A DNA stretch of 64,000 nucleotides from Flavobacteriales bacterium (GTDB lineage Bacteria > Bacteroidota > Bacteroidia > Flavobacteriales_F > PHOS-HE28), in contig JADKCV010000014.1 of the NCBI GenBank assembly GCA_016718655.1, positions 80,536 through 144,535 on the forward strand. The letters run 5' to 3'. The position numbers and the translations under genes were made by a program. Position 1 is the first letter of the stretch. Each line of letters begins with the position of its first letter. The notes under the pieces are model-generated. The model did not search any database. It was not told the DNA's origin and saw nothing but the letters and a program-made list of their open reading frames with translations. Below, one piece after another: positions 57,029 through 64,000 of the stretch.

Positions 57029-57228
57029 AAGCCCACACAGGCCAACTGTTCATCGGAACCAACAATTTCCATCAGGGACCGCATCCTCGGTGGTCTACGG
57101 CGGGCCTCAGCCACACTTCGGTGCGGACTTGCTTCGGCAACAGGAGGATTACGGAAGCCATCATCGCGGTCCCGCCCATGTGATAACCATGGGTTCTATG
57201 AACGTGGCTCTGTGTGGGCTTTTCTTTT
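57029..57228 (+). ncRNA. ssrS: Structured RNA with 6S RNA architecture
   Basis: A long closing stem joins 57029-57060 with 57192-57221 in four blocks of 12, 4, 6 and 5 bp separated by small bulges. A central bubble follows (14 nt at 57061-57074, about 18 nt at 57174-57191), then a GC-rich upper stem of 8 bp (57075-57082 with 57166-57173) and 6 bp (57083-57088 with 57144-57149). The apex includes a UUCG tetraloop hairpin (57129-57140). A T-rich tail (57220-57228) ends it. Length about 195 nt and the bubble position match 6S RNA, which binds RNA polymerase. Bacteroidota 6S RNAs are known. Assignment rests on fold alone. Confidence 0.6.
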
Positions 57229-57257
57229 GGCCCACCGCGAGTCGGGACAGCGCTTCG

Positions 57258-57265
57258 TTCCTTTG
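57258..57265 (+). promoter_or_regulatory. -7 promoter box TTCCTTTG, 4 nt before ATG
   Basis: One mismatch from TAnnTTTG, with a 4-nt gap to the queE ATG at 57270. Confidence 0.45.
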
Positions 57266-57269
57266 CCCC

Positions 57270-57872
57270 ATGTCCCGCACACTGCCCGTCATGGAGGCCT
57301 TCTATACCATTCAGGGGGAAGGCCTGTTCAGCGGTCACGCCGCCTACTTCATCCGTCTGGGTGGCTGCGATGTGGGCTGCGCTTGGTGCGATGTGAAGGA
57401 GAGCTGGGATGCCTCCATCCATCCGCAACGTTCGGTCGATGAACTGGTGGCCGAAGCAGCTGCATTTCCCGCGCGTATCGCGGTGATCACTGGCGGCGAA
57501 CCGCTTATGCACGACCTAACGGAACTGACCCGGGCCCTGCGTGTAGCCGGCTTCCGCACACACATCGAGACCAGCGGTACACACCCGCTCAGCGGCGATT
57601 GGCACCATATCTGCTTCAGTCCGAAGAAGTTCAAGGCGCCGCTGCCCGCCATCCACGCCGCAGCGCACGAGTTGAAGGTGATCGTTGTCAACACACATGA
57701 CCTGGCCTGGGGGCAGCAGCACGCCGACCAAGTGAATACGGATTGTGCGCTCTACCTACAACCGGAGTGGAGCAAGCGCGACACCGTCACTCCGCTCATC
57801 GTGGACCACGTGAAGGCCCATCCGCGCTGGCAGATCTCGCTGCAGACCCACAAATACCTGAACATTCCGTGA
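57270..57872 (+). CDS. queE: 7-carboxy-7-deazaguanine synthase QueE
   Basis: 200 residues. Radical SAM enzyme making 7-carboxy-7-deazaguanine for queuosine or other 7-deazapurine synthesis. The iron-sulfur Cys motif is Cys33-x3-Cys37-x2-Cys40 (GGCDVGCAWCD), and FYTIQGEGLFSG and ITGGEPLMH are family signatures. A start seven codons later (57291) is possible. The gene overlaps the next one by 4 nt. No preQ1 riboswitch seen upstream; a 6S-like RNA lies there instead. Confidence 0.95.
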   Translation: MSRTLPVMEAFYTIQGEGLFSGHAAYFIRLGGCDVGCAWCDVKESWDASIHPQRSVDELVAEAAAFPARIAVITGGEPLMHDLTELTRALRVAGFRTHIETSGTHPLSGDWHHICFSPKKFKAPLPAIHAAAHELKVIVVNTHDLAWGQQHADQVNTDCALYLQPEWSKRDTVTPLIVDHVKAHPRWQISLQTHKYLNIP

Positions 57873-59824
57873 AGAACCAATTCATCCTGTGGGTCTCTGC
57901 ACTGCTCGCACTGGCGCTGAACACAGCTGCTGTGCAGGCCCAGGTGCGCTATACCACGGAGGACAAGAAGGCCATCAAGGCCTATGAGGAAGGTGCCGAT
58001 CTGATGCGCGTGCGTGACCTGTCGGGTGCCGAACAGGCGTTCAACCGCGCCATCAAGGTCGATCCACGCTTTGTGGAACCTCGCGTCTACCTGGCCGAAA
58101 TGGAGGAGATGAAGGGGAACGACCAAGCTGCGATCGATCATTACCGCGTGGTGCTGTCCGTCGCGCCGCGTCTGCATCCCATGGCCCAGTTCCACCTGGC
58201 CGACCTGGAGTTCCGAACGGGCCAATACGACGCGGCGGAAAAGAACTACACGGCCTTCCTGGAAAAGGAGCTGGATCCGCAACGCAAGGAAAAGGCCCGT
58301 CTCGGATTGGACAACTGCGCCTTCGCGCGCAGGGCGCTGCAGCAACCCGTACCCTTCGAACCGGTGAACCTGGGTCCGGGTGTGAACACCGCACAGCCCG
58401 AGTACTACCCCACGGTCACCGCCGATGATGCCACGCTCCTGCTCACGCGCCGCATCAAGGCCGAGGATGAGCGGATCGGCGAGCAGGAGGACTTCTTTGT
58501 GAGCGATCGCGGCGCGGATGGGATCTGGGGCCCCTCGCGCGGCATCCGTTCGGTGAACACGGAGCGCAACGAAGGGGCCGGTACCCTCAGCCCGGATGGT
58601 CGCTTCATCATCTTCACCCACTGCGCCTTTTTGGACGGCAGCTATGGCCCGGGGCGAGATGGCATGGGCAGTTGCGACCTCTTCATCAGCCGCCGCATCG
58701 GTGATCGTTGGAGCCCACCCCAGAACCTGGGCACGCCCGTGAACAGCCGCAACTGGGAGAGCCAGCCCAGCTTGTCCAGCGATGGCCGCACCCTCTACTA
58801 CGTGCGCGGTACCCAGGCCCGTGACGGCGTGCGCAACACCGACATCCACATGACGGTATTGCAAGCGGATGGCACATGGAGCGCGCCCGAGAAGGTGAGC
58901 CCCAATGTGAACACGCCGCACCAGGAGGAGAGCGTGCAGATCCACCCCGACAACCGTACCCTCTACTTCAGCAGCAACGGTCATCCCGGCATGGGTGGCC
59001 TGGATATCTACATGAGCCGCAAACAAGAGGACGGCACCTGGGGGCAGGCCTTGAACCTGGGTTATCCGATCAACACCGGTGCCGATGAGAACAGCCTGCT
59101 GGTGAACGCGGCGGGCAATGTGGCCTACTTCGCCAGCGACCGCCCGGGTGGCTTCGGCGACCTGGACCTCTACAGCTTCGAGCTGTTCCCCGAGGCCCGC
59201 CCGCAGCCCGTCACCTTCATCCGGGGCAAGGTCACCGACAAGACCACCGGAAAGGCCGTGGAGGCCGACGTGGAACTCTATGCGGTGACCACCGGCAAAC
59301 TGGCCACAGCGGCCTACAGCGATCCGCAGACCGGCGAGTTCCTCGTCTGCCTGCCCACGGGCACCACCTACGCGCTCAATGCCAGCGCCGAGGGCTACCT
59401 GTTCTACTCGGAGAACTACGACGTGCCTACCGGAGCCGTGGAAGCCTCCTACACGCTCAACGTGCCCCTGAGCCCGCTCACCGCCGGCAGTGTCATCGCC
59501 CTGCGCAACATCTTCTTCAACACGGCCAGCTACGAGCTGCTGCCCACCTCCAACGCCGAGCTGGACAAGCTCACCGCATTGCTGAAGAGCAATCCCACCT
59601 TGCGCATCGAGCTGGGCGGCCATACCGATAACGTGGGTGCCGATGCCGCCAACATGACCCTGAGCGACCAGCGCGCCAAGGCCGTGCGCGATCACATCAT
59701 CGCCAAGGGCATCGATGGGGCACGCATCACCGCGAAGGGCTACGGCGAGACCAAACCGGTCGCCACGAACGATACCGAGGAGGGTAGGGCCCAGAACAGG
59801 AGGACAGAGGTGACGGTGTTGTAG
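57869..59824 (+). CDS. OmpA-family protein with TPR and WD40-like (PD40) repeats
   Basis: 651 residues. A GTG start at 57869 overlaps the queE stop. Signal peptide (ILWVSALLALALNTAAVQAQ), TPR-type helices (AYEEGADLMRVRDLSGAEQAFNRAIKVDP), and PD40 beta-propeller blades (SPDGRFIIFTHCAF, SSDGRTLYYVRG, HPDNRTLYFSSNGHPGMGGLDIY). Then a carboxypeptidase-regulatory-like domain (GKVTDKTTGKAVEADVELY) and the C-terminal OmpA peptidoglycan-binding domain (LGGHTDNVGAD...LSDQRAKAVRDHI...YGETKPVATN). Architecture as in Bacteroidota T9SS-associated PorE-like proteins, which link the secretion apparatus to peptidoglycan, but exact orthology is not claimed. Confidence 0.9.
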   Translation: MKNQFILWVSALLALALNTAAVQAQVRYTTEDKKAIKAYEEGADLMRVRDLSGAEQAFNRAIKVDPRFVEPRVYLAEMEEMKGNDQAAIDHYRVVLSVAPRLHPMAQFHLADLEFRTGQYDAAEKNYTAFLEKELDPQRKEKARLGLDNCAFARRALQQPVPFEPVNLGPGVNTAQPEYYPTVTADDATLLLTRRIKAEDERIGEQEDFFVSDRGADGIWGPSRGIRSVNTERNEGAGTLSPDGRFIIFTHCAFLDGSYGPGRDGMGSCDLFISRRIGDRWSPPQNLGTPVNSRNWESQPSLSSDGRTLYYVRGTQARDGVRNTDIHMTVLQADGTWSAPEKVSPNVNTPHQEESVQIHPDNRTLYFSSNGHPGMGGLDIYMSRKQEDGTWGQALNLGYPINTGADENSLLVNAAGNVAYFASDRPGGFGDLDLYSFELFPEARPQPVTFIRGKVTDKTTGKAVEADVELYAVTTGKLATAAYSDPQTGEFLVCLPTGTTYALNASAEGYLFYSENYDVPTGAVEASYTLNVPLSPLTAGSVIALRNIFFNTASYELLPTSNAELDKLTALLKSNPTLRIELGGHTDNVGADAANMTLSDQRAKAVRDHIIAKGIDGARITAKGYGETKPVATNDTEEGRAQNRRTEVTVL

Positions 59825-59850
59825 GGGCTGTGTGGTGACATTACCCACCC

Positions 59851-60174
59851 TCAACTCACCACCTTCAAGCCCACCAACGAAGCGATCAGCGTGAAGAGGA
59901 AGAACAGCCGCCAGGCCGTGGCTGGTTCCTTGAACAGCACGATGCCCAGCACCGCCGTACCCGCCGCACCGATGCCCGTCCACACCGCATAGGCCGTGCC
60001 CACCGGCAGCCCTTGCACCGCGCGGTAGAGAAGGAGCATGCTGAGCGTGAGGCAGACGAGGAAGCCCGCGAGCCACGCCGTACGCGCATTCCCGCTCGCC
60101 TCGCGCGCCATGCCCAGACAGGTGGCGAAGCCCACCTCGAAGAGCCCGGCGATGACAAGGAGGATCCAGTTCAT
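59851..60174 (-). CDS. SMR-family multidrug/guanidinium exporter
   Basis: 107 residues, four transmembrane helices. Conserved membrane Glu13 in LFEVGFA, and the WTGIGAAGTAVLGIVLFKEP helix typical of SMR transporters. Could be SugE/Gdx-type (guanidinium) or EmrE-type. It lies 12 nt upstream of the stop of the outer-membrane protein gene, downstream in the same orientation. Confidence 0.9.
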   Translation of the reverse strand: MNWILLVIAGLFEVGFATCLGMAREASGNARTAWLAGFLVCLTLSMLLLYRAVQGLPVGTAYAVWTGIGAAGTAVLGIVLFKEPATAWRLFFLFTLIASLVGLKVVS

Positions 60175-60186
60175 GGCCTGTGTTTT

Positions 60187-61431
60187 TCAGAGCGCGACCT
60201 GCACAGCGAGCAAGGCACCCAACCCGCGCGTGAGGCCACCCGCGAAACCGATGAGCTGGGGCAACGAAGCCTCCACCGTGATGCGCCGACCCACGCGGTA
60301 ACGCCCGCCCGCGCCCACCAGCAGACCGCCGTACCCGCCATAGCTCACGCTCGCTCCCCACGCTCCCCGCACGCCCGCCCGCCGCGCCAGACTGGCGGTA
60401 AGCTGTGGCAGGTAGGAGGGAAGGTGCTGGTACTGCGCCACCAATCCGAAGTGCCAGCCGCTGCGCCCTTCGATGCGGTAGGCCAATTGCGCCCGGAACG
60501 GCAGAAGGCGCGTGCGTGCGCCGGTGCGGTAGCGCAGGCCGAAGGTGTCCAGCAATTGGTCCTCGCCGATGAGGATGGCGTCGAGGTCGAGCACGTTGTC
60601 CACGGCAAGTCCCTCGTAGCGGATCACGGTGTCCTTCTCCAGCCGCACACTGTTGGCGTTCCAGCTTACGAAGCCGAGGTCCTCCACGCCCACGCTGAGG
60701 TAGGTGGGCCGTGCAGCCGAACGTATCCGTGTCTCCCAACGCCCACTGAGCGCCGCGCCCAGTCCGTTGTTACGGGCCCAGTCGTTGCCTGCGGTATCGC
60801 TGTTGAGGTAGCTGGCGAGCACCGCGGAACGTAGCACGCGACCGTCCACGCCGGTATAGAGGTCCGCCCAGTCCACATCCACGGCGGTGAGCGATGAACC
60901 TTGCACGAGATCAAGCCGCACGAATGAACGCGTAAGCTGGTCCGCCACACCGATCCCTAGCGTGCTGTAGCGCACCTGTTCATAGGCTGCCGGTGCAAGC
61001 GCAGCCGTGCGGCCCTCGAAGCGGGCATTGCCGAAGAAGGCCAGGTCGAACAGGCCGGGGGTGATCCGGGCGCCAGCGTGTTCCTGCAAGGCGAAGGAGG
61101 CTGTGGGGCGCCAGCGCGAACGGCCTTGCTGTAGGCGGGGTCCGGTCCACGTAAGGCGGCCGTGGTAGCCGAAGCCGAAGACGGCCCGTTCACGTCCGGC
61201 CAAGGCATCGGAGCTACGCTGGCGCAGTTCGCGGTCCAGGTCGGCGCCGCGCAGAAGGTGGGCGGGAAGCTCGTTGTGGACCACATTGCTGTTGTAGAGG
61301 AGCGCGCCTTCCAGTCGCAGCAGGTGCTGGGCGCTGTCCTGTGCGGCATCGGGCGGCAGCAGGGTCCATTGTGCCTGCACGCCGTACGTGGCCAACAACA
61401 CCACCATCAGCAGGGAACGACGCCTACTCAT
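60187..61431 (-). CDS. Outer-membrane beta-barrel protein (DUF5723-like)
   Basis: 414 residues with a signal peptide (MSRRRSLLMVVLLATYGVQAQ). The body is a series of amphipathic strands ending with an aromatic- or Leu-rich terminal strand (GLGALLAVQVAL). It resembles DUF5723-type barrels of Bacteroidota. The start overlaps the stop of the upstream lipoprotein gene by 8 nt, so they are translationally coupled. Function unknown. Confidence 0.72.
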   Translation of the reverse strand: MSRRRSLLMVVLLATYGVQAQWTLLPPDAAQDSAQHLLRLEGALLYNSNVVHNELPAHLLRGADLDRELRQRSSDALAGRERAVFGFGYHGRLTWTGPRLQQGRSRWRPTASFALQEHAGARITPGLFDLAFFGNARFEGRTAALAPAAYEQVRYSTLGIGVADQLTRSFVRLDLVQGSSLTAVDVDWADLYTGVDGRVLRSAVLASYLNSDTAGNDWARNNGLGAALSGRWETRIRSAARPTYLSVGVEDLGFVSWNANSVRLEKDTVIRYEGLAVDNVLDLDAILIGEDQLLDTFGLRYRTGARTRLLPFRAQLAYRIEGRSGWHFGLVAQYQHLPSYLPQLTASLARRAGVRGAWGASVSYGGYGGLLVGAGGRYRVGRRITVEASLPQLIGFAGGLTRGLGALLAVQVAL

Positions 61432-62992
61432 CGCCGTTCACGAGGTAGTTGGCCCGTGCCGTGATCTGCACATCGAGCGCGTAGCGATCCAGGATACGGA
61501 GGTGTTCGTCCGGGTCCACCGTGTTGAAAGCCGCCCGCAGTCGAAGCTTGTTCCCTTGGTACAACAGGTCCAGTTGTTCGGGGGTGATACGAGCGCTGGT
61601 GCGTGAGTCCACCGCTTGGATCACGGTACGGTCCGGTCCCAGTACACCAGGGAGCAACTCCCCGGAAACCGGTAATTGACCGAGCACATCACCTGCTTCA
61701 TTGACGATGGCCAGTTCCAAGCGTGTGGCGAACGGGAAACCGTTGGTGCCGAAGACCATCAGTTCGCCGCTTTGTAAGGCATGTCCTTCAGCGCTTCCTG
61801 GGAGGTCCGGCTCCACGATGGTCTCCAAGGTGAGATCGCTGGCGATGATGTTCAAAGGGACCTCGAGTTCCAGATCGGCTTTCAAGCGGCTCTCATAGTA
61901 GAGGAAGTCGTTGCCATTGCTGATGTCGCCCAAGGGGTTCAAGAGCAGGGAAACATCGTAGGTCACACGATCGGGCAACACCTCCAGGAACTCATCGATG
62001 TTGCTGTCGCTATTGTCAAGAACGTTGGCATAATAGCTCGGCTGGGGCCCGGTACCCAGATCGATCGCGCGGTTCAGATTGATCGGTCCATTGAGGATGG
62101 CGTGGCTGAGATCCACCGCTGTGCCGGTCCTGCTGTTGAACGCTTGGAAGGAGTTGATGGCAACCTGGATGTCGATGCCCACACCATTCTCCACATTCAA
62201 CTTCAACGTGACCTGATCGAGGTCCAAGCTGCCGGCCACAACGTTCCGGAACAAGTCCAGCGGCAGGTCCTGTCCTTCCTGTTGCACCGCGCGCTGGCCA
62301 AAGAAGCCCTTGGCATAAGCAGGCACCAGACCACTATAGCTCACATCGATGAGGATACTGTCCTGGTCGGTGACCACGGCACCTTGTCCATTCGGGTCGA
62401 GCCTGCTGGAAATGAGGCTGTACAGGGTGTTCACGCTGTTGAACTGGGGGCCGCGCAGGTCGAAGCGACTACCAGCCAGGTCGCGTACCGTGACATTTGT
62501 AGCGGGTGAAGCAGGCGTTCCAGGTCCTACACTGGTAAGAATGGTGGATTGCCCATCAGGGAAGGTGGCACCGGTCAATTGGAAGCTGCCCAGCAAGGTA
62601 CTGGCAACCATGTTCGTGGTCCGTATCCGGAGCTCACCCTCACGAAGAGCGATGGTGCGTAGTTCCACCCCATCGATCTCGAAGCGTGACGCATCCTCGA
62701 TATCCAGGATCTCCAGCCCCGCCGGGAATGCCAAAGGCCCCGGAGTAGGAAGCCCATAACGATACACGAAGTTCGTATCCGGTGCTCCTAGCAAGGAGTC
62801 CAGGTCCACAGCAAAGAGTTCGCTCGCATAGACCAGCGTTATGCGCCCTTCTGTATCCGTGGTGACCAGGCTGTCGGCCAATAGGTCGCCTATAGTGAAA
62901 CGTGTGGAGACCAACGGCGCTAGAACGTCCACATCCCACTTGCTCGGTCCATCCTTTCCACAGCCGCCAAAAAGGACAGCGATAAGGATCAT
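61424..62992 (-). CDS. Large hypothetical lipoprotein
   Basis: About 522 residues from ATG 62992. A short hydrophobic stretch (MILIAVLFGG) is followed by Cys in FGGCGKDG, a lipobox-like site. The frame is open further upstream (to 63271), so the start could be earlier, for example ATG 63157, but that gives a long hydrophilic N-terminus. The body is beta-rich with Asp/Asn loops and no domain I recognise. It forms a two-gene operon with the barrel protein at 60187-61431, and may be its surface partner. Confidence 0.62.
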   Translation of the reverse strand: MILIAVLFGGCGKDGPSKWDVDVLAPLVSTRFTIGDLLADSLVTTDTEGRITLVYASELFAVDLDSLLGAPDTNFVYRYGLPTPGPLAFPAGLEILDIEDASRFEIDGVELRTIALREGELRIRTTNMVASTLLGSFQLTGATFPDGQSTILTSVGPGTPASPATNVTVRDLAGSRFDLRGPQFNSVNTLYSLISSRLDPNGQGAVVTDQDSILIDVSYSGLVPAYAKGFFGQRAVQQEGQDLPLDLFRNVVAGSLDLDQVTLKLNVENGVGIDIQVAINSFQAFNSRTGTAVDLSHAILNGPINLNRAIDLGTGPQPSYYANVLDNSDSNIDEFLEVLPDRVTYDVSLLLNPLGDISNGNDFLYYESRLKADLELEVPLNIIASDLTLETIVEPDLPGSAEGHALQSGELMVFGTNGFPFATRLELAIVNEAGDVLGQLPVSGELLPGVLGPDRTVIQAVDSRTSARITPEQLDLLYQGNKLRLRAAFNTVDPDEHLRILDRYALDVQITARANYLVNGDE

Positions 62993-63253
62993 GGAGGCAA
63001 CCCTGATGGGGGGAGCTACGTTCTCTATTCGACCTCGGAGGGTTCCGATCAGTGGTCGAGATGACGAGGATCCGGCCTGTCGCGGTGACAGATCCTTATC
63101 ACTGACCGGCTTTTCGGTCGCATTGTACGGATCGCTAACGTTGTTCACTTCCACCATTGTCACGGGGCAAAATACGATGCGACCAATGAACGTCAGGAAC
63201 GGGTCCATGATCCAGTTGCTATTTTGGGCCGTATATCTCCGGTGGTCCTTGAT

Positions 63254-63700
63254 ATGCTGATCCAACGACATATCCTTCTGCCTTGGCTACTTTCCAGTGC
63301 CACCATGTTCGGGCTCTCTTATGTCTGGCATGGAGTTGCGCTGACCGACCTGGAGGAGTTGCGCATCCCGCTGACGTTGTACTTGGTGTTGGCAGGCATG
63401 GTCTACCTTGGATTGGGACTAGCTCTGACGATAGGATTGCACAAGGCCATCGGGCGTGAGCTCATCTCGCTGAAGGTGGCCTTCCCATTCACTTCTTTTC
63501 TGGGTGGGGCCGTCGTGGGGTTCTTCGTGTACCTGATCATCTTCGTCCTAGGGGTCACCTTCACCAAACATGGCATGGTGCACCTTGTCGTCGACATCCT
63601 CTGGCAGATGGTTGAACAGGGGATGGGAGGCCTAGCGGTGAGCCTGGGCATCATCTACGACATGCATAAGCGTTTCCTGGAGCAGGAGCGTGCCGGTTGA
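63254..63700 (+). CDS. Four-helix membrane protein of unknown function
   Basis: 148 residues from ATG 63254 (MLIQRHILLPWLL). About four hydrophobic segments: WLLSSATMFGLSYVWHGV, LYLVLAGMVYLGLGLALTIGL, FLGGAVVGFFVYLIIFVLGV, and a final amphipathic helix. No family recognised. It faces the rarA C-terminus (convergent). Confidence 0.65.
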   Translation: MLIQRHILLPWLLSSATMFGLSYVWHGVALTDLEELRIPLTLYLVLAGMVYLGLGLALTIGLHKAIGRELISLKVAFPFTSFLGGAVVGFFVYLIIFVLGVTFTKHGMVHLVVDILWQMVEQGMGGLAVSLGIIYDMHKRFLEQERAG

Positions 63701-63711
63701 TACGGTGTTCT

Positions 63712-64000
63712 TCAACCGGGATACTTGCCCCGCCAAAGTCGTTGGATCAATGCCGTGTGCTCTTGTTCCTTGCCATTGGCGCCCGGCTTGTACAAGGCTG
63801 TGCCTGCAAGGTCCGCTGGCATGAACTCCTGATCCACGAAGTTGCCTTCGCCGTCATGGCTGTACTGGTACTCCTTCCCATAGCCGATCTCCTTCATCAG
63901 CTTGGTCGGGGCATTGCGCAACGCGATCGGCACGGCCAGGTCACCTGTGCGCTTGACAAGGGCCTGAGCCTCTCCGATGGCCACGTAACTGGCATTGCTC
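63712..64000 (-). CDS. rarA: Replication-associated recombination protein RarA, C-terminal part
   Basis: The visible ~95 residues are the end of the AAA+ protein RarA/MgsA. The segment VPIALRNAPTKLMKEIGYGKEYQYSHD, then EGNFVDQEFMPADLAGTALYKPG, is diagnostic for its tetramerisation/C-terminal domain. The N-terminal ATPase lies beyond the window edge. RarA acts at stalled replication forks. Confidence 0.92.
   Translation of the reverse strand, partial: SNASYVAIGEAQALVKRTGDLAVPIALRNAPTKLMKEIGYGKEYQYSHDGEGNFVDQEFMPADLAGTALYKPGANGKEQEHTALIQRLWRGKYPG

Noticed and set aside
57029..57228. preQ1 riboswitch for queE
   Set aside because: No short preQ1 pseudoknot pattern or A-rich tail seen; the fold is a long 6S-like rod. 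The RNA also ends about 40 nt before the queE start with its own T-rich tail.
57752..60739. 995-residue open frame on the minus strand
   Set aside because: It runs antisense to the OmpA protein and across SMR and barrel genes, is Arg/His/Gly/Val rich, lacks any motif, and is a shadow of high GC third-position use.
1..64000. tRNA, rRNA, CRISPR array, transposase or integrase
   Set aside because: Scanned by eye for TPsiC-like GGTTCGAATCC arms, regularly spaced direct repeats and DDE or recombinase motifs; none found. Weak tRNAs could be missed without a program.

Overview
The window is a chromosomal segment of a fairly GC-rich member of the Bacteroidota, most likely the Flavobacteriales. The signs are type IX secretion system (T9SS) genes (PorP/SprF-like protein, CHU_C-type adhesin, several proteins with T9SS C-terminal sorting tails), lipoproteins, recurrent TAnnTTTG-like promoter boxes close to start codons, and few visible Shine-Dalgarno sequences. 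No rRNA, tRNA, CRISPR array, integrase or transposase was seen. It reads as ordinary chromosome, rich in secreted-protein genes.

Layout. 1-7.4 kb: ftsK (3' end cut by the window edge), a lipoprotein, an arginase plus CtlX-type citrulline hydrolase pair, and argS. 7.4-13.3 kb: an operon on the minus strand with a giant SprB-like repeat adhesin and its PorP/SprF partner. 13.5-25.7 kb: small enzymes (HD hydrolase, PNPOx-like, GNAT, CPBP protease, alpha/beta hydrolase, DUF6265-like), a broken GH3 beta-glucosidase after an MDR oxidoreductase, a second GNAT/NTF2-like pair, and a secreted M43-like metalloprotease. 25.8-28.9 kb: ffh, followed by a repeat cluster holding partial copies of the ffh 3' end and small secreted-protein genes. 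29-40.4 kb: secreted proteins (lipoprotein, S74 chaperone protein, giant PKD/T9SS protein) next to a propeller-type histidine kinase and LuxR-type response regulator. 40.7-47 kb: small secreted protein, DinB/YfiT protein, LamG-like T9SS protein, folD, and two further secreted proteins. 47-50.6 kb: a damaged acs diverging from an ScfR-like regulator. 50.7-64 kb: secreted proteins, M14 peptidase, Kir channel, GreA-like factor, a 6S-like RNA, queE, an OmpA/TPR protein, SMR exporter, outer-membrane proteins, and the C-terminal part of rarA.

The most interesting points are: (i) a strongly structured RNA of about 200 nt upstream of queE with 6S RNA architecture; (ii) a promoter signature with exact 20-nt spacing upstream of three secreted-protein genes, with a near copy before the adjacent histidine kinase gene; (iii) a tandem array of ffh-tail repeats and small secreted proteins; (iv) a palindromic repeat inserted in frame in argS; (v) many genes broken by single indels or TAG codons, including two with compensating frameshift pairs, which suggests either residual sequencing error or widespread decay.
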